A program made the position numbers and the translations under genes. This document shows, piece by piece, positions 26,253 through 35,516 of a stretch of DNA of 64,000 nucleotides. The stretch lies in NCBI RefSeq assembly GCF_003226895.2, contig NZ_PNJG02000001.1:868001-932000 (forward strand). The letters are read 5' to 3'. Position 1 is the stretch's first letter. Every line of letters begins with the position of its first letter. The notes beneath the pieces were generated by a model, which was not told the DNA's origin, made no database searches, and worked only from the letters and a program-made list of their open reading frames with translations. This stretch comes from Kocuria tytonis. Lineage in GTDB: Bacteria > Actinomycetota > Actinomycetes > Actinomycetales > Micrococcaceae.

Positions 26253-26924
26253 CTAAGACCGGAGCGGGTGCAACAGGGTGGGATAGCGGAAGTACCTGTG
26301 CCGGTACGCAGCCACGGCGCTCACGGCGAAGACAATGGCCGTCACGTACCGGATCCAGTCACCCACCTTCTCCCCCAGGGTGGCTTCGGAAGAATACCTG
26401 CCGCTGGACATGGCGAGATCGACGGCCCCGAACACGAGGCCCGACGCGATCGAGATCACCAGGTAAACCAGCAGAAGGTTGAAGGCATTGCCCGACCAGC
26501 GCTTCACCAGGTCGGTTTTGGCAACGCGGTAGATAACACCCGTCATGATGAGGGCCACAACCCAGGAGTGGCCCAGCACGAACAGGGCGGTGATTCCCAG
26601 CAGGGCAGCCGCAGCCACGCCGGAGCCGGCCAGACGCGCGGGGAGAGCTGCTCCGACCGAACTACCAACGCGACCGGATGCCGCCGCCCGCTGAGCCTGT
26701 CGTTCCCCCGCGATCTCTGCCAGTGTGACCGCTGGTGGGTAGACAGGTTGCCGATTCTGGGGCTGATAGGGATCAACGAACGGTGGCCGTGACGAGCCCC
26801 CTCCGTGGGGATTCCCTCCCGATGGGCCCCCGCCGGTGGGACCTCCGCCATAGGGGTTGCCACCGGACGGGCCTCCACCATAGGGGTTGTTGCCCGTCCG
26901 GGTGTTGTAGGGGTTGTTGCTCAT
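26253..26924 (-). CDS. Membrane protein with NPYGGG-repeat N-terminus (operon end)
   Basis: A 223-aa protein. The N-terminal ~60 residues are repeats of the type NPYGGGPSGG, followed by Pro/Gln-rich sequence. Next comes a charged linker and four hydrophobic helices (about 100-120, 122-135, 145-167, 188-205). I do not recognise the family. It is the last gene of the Hsp70-GTPase operon, 78 bp after the preceding small membrane gene, and may be the membrane docking unit of that system. Gly/Tyr/Pro-rich tails of this kind are often disordered. No enzyme motif is present. Confidence 0.65.
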   Translation of the reverse strand: MSNNPYNTRTGNNPYGGGPSGGNPYGGGPTGGGPSGGNPHGGGSSRPPFVDPYQPQNRQPVYPPAVTLAEIAGERQAQRAAASGRVGSSVGAALPARLAGSGVAAAALLGITALFVLGHSWVVALIMTGVIYRVAKTDLVKRWSGNAFNLLLVYLVISIASGLVFGAVDLAMSSGRYSSEATLGEKVGDWIRYVTAIVFAVSAVAAYRHRYFRYPTLLHPLRS

Positions 26925-27002
26925 GTGATGCTTACCTCACTGGGTGTGAAAGGGGATCAGGTAGAAGGGCGAGCCGCCCCTGGGAGAGACGCCCCGGGGA
27001 GA

Positions 27003-27242
27003 TCACGGACTCACGGCGGGTGACGCCGATGAAGTGGGCGAGGGTGGAGTTGTTGGGGCACTGCCCCCGTACTGCTGCGACGAGACCATGATGAACACGC
27101 CTACCGCAATGAAGACCAGCGCCATGATGCCGCGGCGACGTCGGGTCCAATAGCGTCGTTTGTTGGTCACCACCCAGAGCAGGGCGAGGAATCCTCCCAC
27201 GATCGCCAGCATGTTCCCCACGAAGAAGAGAAGCTGCTGCAT
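27003..27242 (-). CDS. Small two-helix membrane protein (operon member)
   Basis: A 79-aa protein with a first helix at about 3-25 (LFFVGNMLAIVGGFLALLWVV), a basic loop NKRRYWTRRRRG, a second helix at about 38-57 and an external Ser/Thr/Pro tail. The family is not recognised. ATG at 27242 starts 4 bp past the vWA stop, indicating tight coupling; a longer reading from 27275 would overlap that gene. By arrangement it could anchor the cytosolic vWA/Hsp70 proteins at the membrane, which is inference only. Confidence 0.62.
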   Translation of the reverse strand: MQQLLFFVGNMLAIVGGFLALLWVVTNKRRYWTRRRRGIMALVFIAVGVFIMVSSQQYGGSAPTTPPSPTSSASPAVSP

Positions 27243-27246
27243 GATC

Positions 27247-27873
27247 TCAGCCCTGCTTTCTGCGGCGCAGACCACGGCTCATGCTCGAAATGTTCTCGAC
27301 CAGGGTCTCTCTGGATGCGACCATGACCTCATCGTTCACGGTCTCGCTCGCAATGCGGGAGAGCGCCGTCGCGCTTGCGTGCCCCAGACCCATGGTGATG
27401 ATGCGGATCCCCTGCGTCCTCAGGTGGGCCGCGAACCGCTCCGTCATGACAGCGTGAACTCCAAGATCACCATCTCCGAAGACGGCAATGACCCTGTCCT
27501 CTGCTTCAGAACCCTCCAGACGCCTGGCGGCCTCCCGAAGAGCCGGCAGCAGGTCCGTGCCCCCTTTGACCCTTGCGCGACGCAGCGTGTTCAAAGCCGC
27601 CTCCGGGTTTCTGCTCAATTCTGTGGAGGCCCCAACTCTGGAGTGCCACAGGATGAGTCCCACGCTGTACCCGCCGGCCACGGCCTCGTGGAGAAATTTC
27701 TCGCTGCCCCGCACCGCCTGGGGAAGGTCCGCGCTCATGGACGCGCTGACGTCGAGACACAGGACGACCGCTGCCCCGCGCTGAAACTTCTGCCGCAGCC
27801 GGTCCAGGTGGGGCCCAGGAGGGTACTCCGTGGCGCCCTCGCTGACAAAAACTTTGCGCATCCATGTGGTCAT
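27247..27873 (-). CDS. Von Willebrand factor A (vWA) domain protein
   Basis: A 208-aa protein that is essentially one vWA domain. A complete MIDAS metal site is visible: Asp41-x-Ser43-x-Ser45 (DVSASM), Thr106 in KGGTDLLPAL, and Asp134/Asp136 in FGDGD. No signal peptide or TM segment is present, so it is cytosolic. vWA domains bind partners through the metal. It sits 4 bp after the second Hsp70 gene and 4 bp before a small TM gene; no MoxR ATPase is adjacent, unlike the common MoxR-vWA pairs. It is probably an adaptor for the Hsp70/GTPase system. Confidence 0.85.
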   Translation of the reverse strand: MTTWMRKVFVSEGATEYPPGPHLDRLRQKFQRGAAVVLCLDVSASMSADLPQAVRGSEKFLHEAVAGGYSVGLILWHSRVGASTELSRNPEAALNTLRRARVKGGTDLLPALREAARRLEGSEAEDRVIAVFGDGDLGVHAVMTERFAAHLRTQGIRIITMGLGHASATALSRIASETVNDEVMVASRETLVENISSMSRGLRRRKQG

Positions 27874-27877
27874 GCGG

Positions 27878-29428
27878 TCACCTCACCATCCGCAAACTGG
27901 CTACCGTCTGTTTTTGTGCCGCTCGCTCTCGATCATCCAGGACCCCGTGCATGAATGCCTCCAGCTCCAGGGGCTCGGAACTCCGGGGATCCAGCGCGGT
28001 GACACGCAGCATCCCGTCCTCCCCCACCGAGATGTCCAGGGTCACGGGTGAACCTGCGGGAAGGCCCTCGGACAGCACGATCTCGCCCTCCACCAGAAGA
28101 TCGTTGTCGAGCACCCGGTCGGACAGCAGCACTCCGCTCTGCTCAAAGATCTCTACACGGACGCGCTGCTGACCATCCACGATGGAGGCAATGTCGATCC
28201 GGTGGTTGCGCACCGGCAACGGGGTGTTCTGCCAGAGGAAGTGGGCCACGTACGGCTCCTCCCGCCATGGATCCCCGCTCGAGTGCAGCTTGACGCCCAG
28301 AGCCCTGGGAAGGACCGAGGAGATGGGCGCCCCGCTGAGCGAGATGCTCCCTGCCGTCACCTGGTTGTTGCCCGCCAGCAGCTGCGCCGCCACCATCGCC
28401 GCGCCCCGGGCCACGGCTCGATCCGGGTCCGTGAGCAGCACCTCCCAGGAAAAGTGCTCCCCGAGCCGACGTCTGATCATGGGCATCCGAGTGGATCCTC
28501 CAACCAGCACGATGTGCTCCACCGCCGGCGCCCCGAGACGAGCGGCGGCAGCAACGACCCGTTCTGTCGCGTCCAGAGTGCGGTCCACCAGGTCCGCGGT
28601 GACGTCCTCGAACTGCTGCCTGGTCAGTTCCAGGCTAATGAAGCGGCCCCGGAACCGCAGGCGCTCCACCGCGCGCTCTGCCCCTGTGAGACGCCGTTTG
28701 AGGGTCTCCGCGGCAGTGTCCACTGCAGCAATCAGCTCCTCGTCCAAGCGCAGCTCATCGACGTCGTCCAGCACCTCCAGCTGCTCCCAGAGCAGATCCA
28801 CGATTCTCTGGTCCCAGTCCAGACCACCGAGCTGGGACTCGCCGTCCACGGCCCGCACCCTGTGCGACCCGCGGGTCACCTCGGCAACGGCCACATCGAA
28901 GGTGCCGCCTCCGAGGTCGTACACCAGGGAGGAACCACCCGGACGATCACCGAGTCCGTAGGCGTGCAGGGCAGCCACCGGTTCCGGCATCAGATGCAGG
29001 CATTTCAGACCCGCAATCTCGGCAGCGGCGCAAGTGGCTTCCTTCTCCGCAACCCCGAAGTACGCCGGAACGGTGATAACCGCCCCCAGCTCTCCCTCGG
29101 GAATGCCGAACTGCTCGGCCGCAGCCTCGGCCAGGTGACGCAGGATCAGCGCTGACAGTCCTTCGGGGGTGAAGCTGCGTCCCGCGTACTCGACGGGGAA
29201 TTCGGTTCCCATCCGGCGCTTGACTCCCACCACCACGTTCTCGGGGTCGTCTCCAAGACGCAGTTGCGCCTCCGCGCCCACGGAGCACGCGCCACTTTCG
29301 TCGATGTGGACAACAGACGGAGTCAGTTCCGCACCGCGGTCGTTGCGCACCACCTCCTCGCTGTCTGCGCCGTCCATCGAGATCACGCAAGAGTAGGTGG
29401 TCCCCAGATCAATGCCCACGCTGCGCAT
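27878..29428 (-). CDS. Lidless Hsp70-family protein B
   Basis: A 516-aa protein with an intact Hsp70 ATPase domain: GIDLGTTYS at 5-13, then ITVPAYFG, VYDLGGGTFDVAV, QLGGLDWDQR and the adenosine motif VLVGGSTRMPMIRR. After about residue 390 comes a beta substrate-binding domain (VRVEIFEQSG, GMLRVTALDP). The protein ends about 100 residues short of DnaK, without the alpha-helical lid or an EEVD-like tail. ATG at 29428 has GGAGG seven bases upstream and overlaps the GAP1 gene by 20 bp; upstream ATGs are less well placed. It is a paralogue of protein A in the same operon. Confidence 0.88.
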   Translation of the reverse strand: MRSVGIDLGTTYSCVISMDGADSEEVVRNDRGAELTPSVVHIDESGACSVGAEAQLRLGDDPENVVVGVKRRMGTEFPVEYAGRSFTPEGLSALILRHLAEAAAEQFGIPEGELGAVITVPAYFGVAEKEATCAAAEIAGLKCLHLMPEPVAALHAYGLGDRPGGSSLVYDLGGGTFDVAVAEVTRGSHRVRAVDGESQLGGLDWDQRIVDLLWEQLEVLDDVDELRLDEELIAAVDTAAETLKRRLTGAERAVERLRFRGRFISLELTRQQFEDVTADLVDRTLDATERVVAAAARLGAPAVEHIVLVGGSTRMPMIRRRLGEHFSWEVLLTDPDRAVARGAAMVAAQLLAGNNQVTAGSISLSGAPISSVLPRALGVKLHSSGDPWREEPYVAHFLWQNTPLPVRNHRIDIASIVDGQQRVRVEIFEQSGVLLSDRVLDNDLLVEGEIVLSEGLPAGSPVTLDISVGEDGMLRVTALDPRSSEPLELEAFMHGVLDDRERAAQKQTVASLRMVR

Positions 29429-31556
29429 CGCGTCCTCCACTCGGATCATCATGGCGGTGGCCCGGCCCTGCGGAACCCCCTCGTGCATGCGGCGCACCGG
29501 TGGACAGCCCGTCCCTGTCTTTAAGGTCCCCTACGTCATTCTCAGCCGCAGAGCCGACTTCTCGCGGGTTGCCGTTGGAACGCCGGAACCGCTCCGAGGC
29601 CTTCCGCAGCAATCCTGGGCGCTTCTGCAGCTTTTCGGAGATCTCGTTCTGCACTCGCCGCAGTTCCTGGGTGCGGTCGTTGTCTGGGGAGCTGGCGGAG
29701 CGCTGCATGGCCTCCAGCAGCGCCTCCCAATGCTTGAGATCGCCATTGGCCGCCTGCGAGATCTTGGGCTGCACGACGGACAGGACGAACGACTCGAGCT
29801 TTCGGCTGGAACCATGGGCAGTCACCCACTCGAGCCACAGCTTGGGTTCTTCTAATGGGGTGGTGCCAGTGAGCGCCGCGGGCCATACTTCAAAAGTGCA
29901 GCCCTGTTCACCCTTCCTCAGTACTCGCAGCCGCTCCTTCGGGTCGGCTGCGGCAAAGTTTGCGGTTTGCTGCCACTGCGTGAACTCCTTCGCCGACGTC
30001 GTGCTGTCGCCCCCTGAGATGCGCGCCAGCTCGTTCCATGCCTGACGCATGAGGTCCTGGAGCACACCGTTGGGCTCCACGGGTTGTCCGGCACCCAGCA
30101 CGGCTGCTTCGAGCTGAGGGAGGAGCAGCGAGCGAAGGTCCTCGCGGATGTGCAGTCCGTTCCACAGGTCCTGCGTCGCGTGAACTTCTTCCGGATTCGC
30201 CGTGAGATGCTGTGCGTAGCGGTGCGCCTGCTGGGCCCAGAAATCCTGGTCCAGGGAGTCTCGCAGGGGCTCAAGCACCGCGAAAACCGCCGGCAGATCT
30301 GCATCGGCCAACCGCTCGGCCACGTCACTCAGCCGCTCGGTCCACCGCACTGGCTCGCCGGGCCACCGCATCGGTTCGTGCCCCGTCAGCTCTCGGGCAC
30401 ACTGCGGGAAGACCCGGGGATGCTCCAGGGACACTTGCAGCAACGCCTCAAGCAGAATGGCACTCAGGTCCGCGTTGCCGCTGTCGGCGGTGCGATGCGC
30501 TGCCCTTGCCACGGACACCGCGTCCCCTGGCAGGTCCTTTCTGCACTTGCGAAATGCAGCCGCGAATTCTTCCCGGTACTTCTCCAAGTCTTGGGCAAAC
30601 CCGTTGCCCGCCAAATTTTCGACCAAGGCCAGAACCATGTCTGCATCCTGAATCTCCCCGCCGGGCTGCAGAACTCCCGAGACCAGTTCTGCGCCCCAGA
30701 AAGCGGGAAGTTCCCCCACTGCCGGGTCCCAACGGCGGGCCAGTGCGATGGTCTGGGGCGCGGTGGGCATGTCCTGCTCAAGCAGCGCCATGCTCCGTTG
30801 CACCCCAAAGGCATCGCTGTCCAACCCGCCGCTGAGCTCCTTCAGATCGCACACCATGCTTCCGGGGGGAATTGAGGTGAGCGCCGCGGGTGTGCAACAC
30901 AGCACATCCGCGTCCACGTGGGCCGCGTCCGTCAGCATGCCGCACACGCTGAGCGAGCGCACGGCAACATCATTGAGCAGCAGTCCTGCCGCGGCAAGCC
31001 AGCGCAACACCACCTGTGGATCCGAGTGCACCAGCGCGATCCGTGACGAGTCCTGCTGGGTGAGCCGGGACTGCAGAGCTGAAAGGAGGCGGGGGAAGAA
31101 GGCGCGTCGGTCTGCATCGGAGCATACCCAGGACAAAACCTGCGCACTGCCGAGCCACTCCGGTAGGAGCACGGGCGTACGCCACGGCTCCAGAACACGC
31201 TCTGGAGCGCGTGTCTCCGTCCAGTTCGCCGCACCCAGAATCTGAGCGGGCGTGTAGGCGCCGAGATCCTCAACATCACCCGTGACCGCCATGCGGGTCA
31301 GATGGTTTCCGGAACGACCGCTATGGGTGGCCCCCAGCGTCCGTCCACGCGAAAAGTAGAAGCGTCCATCCACCTGCCGGTAGGTGAAGCTTTCCACCTC
31401 CGCGGACATCGCATCCACGCTGTGAAGCATGTACGACTCCCCGGTGTGGCGGTCGGTGCCTGAGAAGTTCGGTGAGGCGGAGGCATAGTTGAAGCCCGCC
31501 CGTCCATCGAGCGATTCCTCTGAGGAGACGTCTGTGTATTGGGCCACCTGGAACAT
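29409..31556 (-). CDS. GTPase-associated protein 1 (GAP1-N2/M type)
   Basis: A 715-aa cytosolic protein. The N-terminal ~150 residues fit the GAP1-N2 type: an opening Gln/Tyr strand, RFYFSRGRTLG, then a GRSGNHLTR motif and a PAQIL-x-AANW segment. The middle (about 160-290) has the GAP1-M-like FFPRLLSAL and a run of alternating strands. The C-terminal ~350 residues are helical, ending in a basic/disordered tail. The family assignment is from memory of the Pfam families; these proteins accompany a double-GTPase in predicted NTP-dependent conflict systems. It sits 6 bp after the GTPase gene, which strongly supports a partner role. The biochemical activity is unknown. Confidence 0.7.
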   Translation of the reverse strand: MFQVAQYTDVSSEESLDGRAGFNYASASPNFSGTDRHTGESYMLHSVDAMSAEVESFTYRQVDGRFYFSRGRTLGATHSGRSGNHLTRMAVTGDVEDLGAYTPAQILGAANWTETRAPERVLEPWRTPVLLPEWLGSAQVLSWVCSDADRRAFFPRLLSALQSRLTQQDSSRIALVHSDPQVVLRWLAAAGLLLNDVAVRSLSVCGMLTDAAHVDADVLCCTPAALTSIPPGSMVCDLKELSGGLDSDAFGVQRSMALLEQDMPTAPQTIALARRWDPAVGELPAFWGAELVSGVLQPGGEIQDADMVLALVENLAGNGFAQDLEKYREEFAAAFRKCRKDLPGDAVSVARAAHRTADSGNADLSAILLEALLQVSLEHPRVFPQCARELTGHEPMRWPGEPVRWTERLSDVAERLADADLPAVFAVLEPLRDSLDQDFWAQQAHRYAQHLTANPEEVHATQDLWNGLHIREDLRSLLLPQLEAAVLGAGQPVEPNGVLQDLMRQAWNELARISGGDSTTSAKEFTQWQQTANFAAADPKERLRVLRKGEQGCTFEVWPAALTGTTPLEEPKLWLEWVTAHGSSRKLESFVLSVVQPKISQAANGDLKHWEALLEAMQRSASSPDNDRTQELRRVQNEISEKLQKRPGLLRKASERFRRSNGNPREVGSAAENDVGDLKDRDGLSTGAPHARGGSAGPGHRHDDPSGGRDAQRGH

Positions 31557-31562
31557 GCGTCG

Positions 31563-32795
31563 TCAACTCCCACTCTGCGAGCTGTCGGTGGGCAGGAACT
31601 TGCGGTCCCCGCTCAGGATCCACAGAACGGGGTCCACCACCCGAGTCGGGCTCACGGTGCCGGTCAGCCTGCCGTCCCGGTAACTGGGTTCGTCGCCCAG
31701 GGCAGACACCGCGAAGTACCTGAACGTCTTGAAGTTGGCGGCAATTTTGTTCGTCAGATTCGCGCCGCCCCACGCCTGCAGTTGGGAAAGGACGAAGTCA
31801 TGGACCGACTTCGAGTCCTCCTCGTCGAAATAGGGCACCGCTTCTCCTGTCGTGCGCAGCGGACTGCCCTCCGGAAATTGCGACCAGAACGCGTCCATCT
31901 TGGTCACGGCAATCGCCAGCGGGGTGGTGAGAAGTTTTCCCTTGCCGACGTTCTGGTCGTCGTATCTGAGCGAGCCAATCAGACCGTCCAGGACATCGTT
32001 CGCCAAGGTCTCAGACCCGGGGTCGATGCCCTTCTCCCGGGCCAGTTCTCGATTCTCACTCAAGGAGAACGGGTCAATGACTAGCACCACGGCATCCGCG
32101 GCGCGCAAGTGCCCCAGTTCCGTGGTGCGCTGGAGAGTGGCCACCGCCTCACCCGGGGTGTCGTAAATCGAGATCACTCTCGAGGCGTGACGCTTGCGGG
32201 CCGGCCCCCAATCCCAGCGGTACACCGCGGGGGCTTGACCACGGTTGCCCTCCACCCTGGTCTGTTCGGGCAGCTGGCGTTGCCCATCGGTCATCTTCTT
32301 GCGGTACTCCTGCAGCTTGCTGGCCAGCCCCGCCGTTCCTCCGGGGTAATCCACTGCCACACCAAACCGCTCCGGCACGGTGTGCATCAGTTGCCAGTCC
32401 AGCTGCGAGAGGAACACAGTTTTGCCGCTATTGCGTGCCCCCACCACGGCCACGGAGAGCGCACCATCCTCGACTCCCTGTGGCAGCAGGCAGTGGCAAC
32501 TGGGACAGATGGCCACCTGGGTAGGGCATCCGCACCGGTCACACACCACCTTGGACCCCAGCCGCCCGTGGAGCAACAGCGGTCTGCCCTGTTCGTCGAC
32601 AATGTGCCGTCCGTCCGTGTGGTGGCGCAGCACCGGCGGGTACGAGGGGGTGGTGTCTCCCACGCTCTGCGCTCTCTCGCGGTCTTCGTGCACCACGCAC
32701 GCCTGATTCTGAGGCGGGTTGTGCCCCGAGCAACGAAAAGCGACTTGCTGGGAGGAAAGTCCTGCAAAGCAGTACGGACAGTTGAATTCACTCAC
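31563..32795 (-). CDS. Zinc-ribbon P-loop GTPase (double-GTPase 2 type)
   Basis: A 410-aa protein. The N-terminal ~105 residues hold zinc-ribbon cysteines (Cys6, 9, 22 and 33; then Cys85, 88, 97 and 100 in CDRCGC...CPSC). The GTPase core has Walker A GARNSGKT at 119-126, G3 DTPG at 212-215 followed by Glu, and G4 TKMD at 298-301. No TM segments are present. It resembles the DO-GTPase2 family found next to GAP1 proteins. It lies 8 bp after the FN3 gene and 6 bp before GAP1. It probably acts as the nucleotide-controlled switch of the operon. GTP rather than ATP use is inferred from the TKMD motif. Confidence 0.8.
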   Translation of the reverse strand: MSEFNCPYCFAGLSSQQVAFRCSGHNPPQNQACVVHEDRERAQSVGDTTPSYPPVLRHHTDGRHIVDEQGRPLLLHGRLGSKVVCDRCGCPTQVAICPSCHCLLPQGVEDGALSVAVVGARNSGKTVFLSQLDWQLMHTVPERFGVAVDYPGGTAGLASKLQEYRKKMTDGQRQLPEQTRVEGNRGQAPAVYRWDWGPARKRHASRVISIYDTPGEAVATLQRTTELGHLRAADAVVLVIDPFSLSENRELAREKGIDPGSETLANDVLDGLIGSLRYDDQNVGKGKLLTTPLAIAVTKMDAFWSQFPEGSPLRTTGEAVPYFDEEDSKSVHDFVLSQLQAWGGANLTNKIAANFKTFRYFAVSALGDEPSYRDGRLTGTVSPTRVVDPVLWILSGDRKFLPTDSSQSGS

Positions 32796-32803
32796 GAGTG
32801 GGG

Positions 32804-35500
32804 TCAGCCTTTCAGGGATGATGTCTTGGGGTCTCGAACGGTTACCCGGCCGTCGTCACAGAAGAGTCGAATCCAGAAGGGCCCCCTAACCCGCCCGAGA
32901 TCTACCGTGTGGTGTTGAGAGGCGCCTCTCGAGCAGTCCACGGTCAGGGTGCTGATGTGCCGGGCCTGGTTGGCGCGGGCGGGCATGGTGGTGCCGGAGG
33001 CGAAGTACACCCCCACATCGTGGCTGCCCGTCCCGTGCGCCCCCGTGACCGTCAACTCCACGCGGGCTCGTCCCAGCAGAGATTTGGCGATCCTGCTGGT
33101 GTAGGTGATGACGGGCCCGGTGTACGACGCGAACGGGACGTCCACACGTTGGGACACCCACGGGGCTGAGTTCGTCCTGGCCATCGTGATGACGCCGATC
33201 TGGGACACCTCAGCTGCGTTGGGGAGATATACGGCGCCGTGTTGCCCGTAGCTGGACTTGGTCACCCGCACCTGCTCTTCAGCTGCGCCAGAACGCCACC
33301 GCACCAGTGCATCGTAGTTGCCCCCGGGCCACGTCCATGTGAGTCGCACGCGGTCACCAAAACGCTCCGCGGCGGCGTGCGCCACAGGGGGCGCATTCCC
33401 TGCGACGGTCGCAACCCCCACCAGGAAACCCGATTCGCCGCACGTCAGGGGCACCACGACATGTGGCCCCTCGAGGGTGTGCAGCCGCGCGGTCATGTGG
33501 TGGTCACCGGGCGCGAGAATGGTCGAGCGGAGCGGGAACAACCCGGACGCACTGGCCTCCGATGACGTGAGGACCGTCCCTACGGCGGGTGGCTGTCCGG
33601 CGGAGATCGGCATGGCCCAGAGTTCGGTGACCGCGCCCCGCGACTGAGACCACCGGGCCTCCAGCCCCGGCCCCGATCCCGCGGCGGTCACGGTCAGGTC
33701 TGTCACGGGCCGGACCTCGCCTCGGGGGGTTGCGGTGGCCGTGACGGCAGGTGACTCCTGTGGGCCACCAGATGTGAGGTAGACGGCCGACACCTCGAAC
33801 CGGTACATCCTGCCGATGTCAGCACCGCTCATGTGAAAGGTGGTGGAGTCCTGCACGTGCGTGGTCTCCGGAGGAGCATCCAGTGTCAGCGTGCGAACCT
33901 TCACCCCGTTGGTCTGCGGCGGAACCACCCAGCTCACCAGGATATCGGAGGCGCGTGCTTTCGCCGACACAGCCTTGGGGACGGGCAGGTGGACAATGTC
34001 CGCATGTCCTTCGGCCGAGGAAATTCCACCGGGACGGGCAGCAACCACCGCGTAGCGCAGCTGCTCCCCCACCGGCGCCTCTGCGTCGGTGAAGGCAAGT
34101 TCCGCAAGCGATTCCGCGAGACGGGCCTGTGTCGATGCCACCCCGTTGACTGAGCGGTAGACGTCGTAGTGGGCTCCCTCGCCCACACCGTTCCACTCCA
34201 CGAGCACCCCGGATTCCGTGGGGCGCAGAGTGGGGCGGGGCGCGGGCAGGGGGAGGCTGACGAGCAGCTCCTCCACCGCCGAGTCGTCCGCATCGATCTG
34301 CAACGCGTCCTGCAACCGCGAGCGGGCTTGAGCGTAGTCTTCTCGGGTCATGGCGCTCTCGTAGTCACTCAGCGCACGGGCCTTGTCACGAGCGCGCTCC
34401 TCGATCCGGGTAGCCAATTCGCGGCGCTCTTCTACCGTCTGAGGGTCTTCTTTCAAGGCCTCCAGTGTTCGGCGCGCCCGCTCGTTTTTGCCCTGTGCCA
34501 GTGCCTCTCGGACTGCCTCCACACCCACGCCCGAGTTGCCCGGCCCATTCCCCGCCTCCGCAACCGCGGCGACAATTCTGACCGCGTCCAGTTCGTCGAG
34601 GCCAGAAGAGCAGAGGCCCTTTGCCACGCGGACCGAAGGGATGCCTTGAGACAGCTGCTGCTTGGCCCGCTCCCACACCGTTGCGAAGGCCACGCGGCGG
34701 AGGGTTTCAGGATCCCGCACCCTTTTGAGTTCCGCCAAGAACTTTGCCGCGTCCTGCACGGCATTACTGTCCCTCGTTCTAAGAGCTTGCGCGTGGGACT
34801 GTTCAATATCCGTGCTGGTCACCGGTTTACCACCCACTGAGAGCTCGTCGACGCACCGAGCCTTCACCGGCGGATTTTGCCGCCCCAGAACCATGAGGTG
34901 GAAAACCGTGGGATAGTCCGAGCCGTGCTTGTCCCGGACAGGTCCCCACGTGCTTCGGAGGCGCGACAGTTCCCCCTCGACCGGCGGACGCAAGTCGTCG
35001 AAGACCGCGAATCCGTGCTGGCTCAGCAGACTGGGATCCAGCCCGTCGAGCCCTAGCGCAGCCAACCGACGTAATGCCTGACCCCGGCTGAGAGTTCTGA
35101 GCGGCGTTTCCGATTCGAGATCCGAGACCGCCGACATCAGACGACGCTGCTGGTCGGCAGCTCGCCGTGACTGAAAATCTGCCCAGAAGTCAGGATCCGT
35201 GAACAGCTCGCGGTTGCGGAGAAAGTCCAGGAGCTTCCCGAGGGCGGACGCGGACTTCAATCTGTTCGACTTGTTGAGGGCAGATCTCAGTGCGTTGCTG
35301 TGACCCTCAAGCTGGGCCTTCGTGAGTCCCCCCGGGGGCAGGGCAAAGAGTCCCGGTAGATCCAGGGTGAGGTACTCCTCGCTCTGTGGATTCAGGGAAA
35401 GCTGAGACACGACCTTTTCCAGGACGGCCATTTTCGTGCTGTCAGCAGCCCAGGGCTGCAGCACGAGCTTCTTGTACTCGCTCGAATTGAGTGTAGCCAC
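32804..35500 (-). CDS. Large helical protein with fibronectin type III-like repeats
   Basis: An 898-aa protein with no signal peptide or TM segment. Residues ~1-420 are helical and charged, with a short tandem-repeat feel at 360-420 (ARDKARALSDYESAMTREDY). About 425-520, 520-625 and 625-700 read as FN3 domains (VLVEWNGVGEGAHYDVYRS; ILVSWVVPP; LEARWSQSRGAV), and ~700-890 holds further beta-rich, Ig-like modules (VRLTWTWPGG). I do not recognise the N-terminal part; no HPD J-domain motif is visible. Cytosolic FN3 arrays are unusual and suggest a scaffold or target-recognition subunit. It lies 16 bp after the first Hsp70 gene. Confidence 0.72.
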   Translation of the reverse strand: MATLNSSEYKKLVLQPWAADSTKMAVLEKVVSQLSLNPQSEEYLTLDLPGLFALPPGGLTKAQLEGHSNALRSALNKSNRLKSASALGKLLDFLRNRELFTDPDFWADFQSRRAADQQRRLMSAVSDLESETPLRTLSRGQALRRLAALGLDGLDPSLLSQHGFAVFDDLRPPVEGELSRLRSTWGPVRDKHGSDYPTVFHLMVLGRQNPPVKARCVDELSVGGKPVTSTDIEQSHAQALRTRDSNAVQDAAKFLAELKRVRDPETLRRVAFATVWERAKQQLSQGIPSVRVAKGLCSSGLDELDAVRIVAAVAEAGNGPGNSGVGVEAVREALAQGKNERARRTLEALKEDPQTVEERRELATRIEERARDKARALSDYESAMTREDYAQARSRLQDALQIDADDSAVEELLVSLPLPAPRPTLRPTESGVLVEWNGVGEGAHYDVYRSVNGVASTQARLAESLAELAFTDAEAPVGEQLRYAVVAARPGGISSAEGHADIVHLPVPKAVSAKARASDILVSWVVPPQTNGVKVRTLTLDAPPETTHVQDSTTFHMSGADIGRMYRFEVSAVYLTSGGPQESPAVTATATPRGEVRPVTDLTVTAAGSGPGLEARWSQSRGAVTELWAMPISAGQPPAVGTVLTSSEASASGLFPLRSTILAPGDHHMTARLHTLEGPHVVVPLTCGESGFLVGVATVAGNAPPVAHAAAERFGDRVRLTWTWPGGNYDALVRWRSGAAEEQVRVTKSSYGQHGAVYLPNAAEVSQIGVITMARTNSAPWVSQRVDVPFASYTGPVITYTSRIAKSLLGRARVELTVTGAHGTGSHDVGVYFASGTTMPARANQARHISTLTVDCSRGASQHHTVDLGRVRGPFWIRLFCDDGRVTVRDPKTSSLKG

Positions 35501-35516
35501 GGAATGCGCGCCGGTG

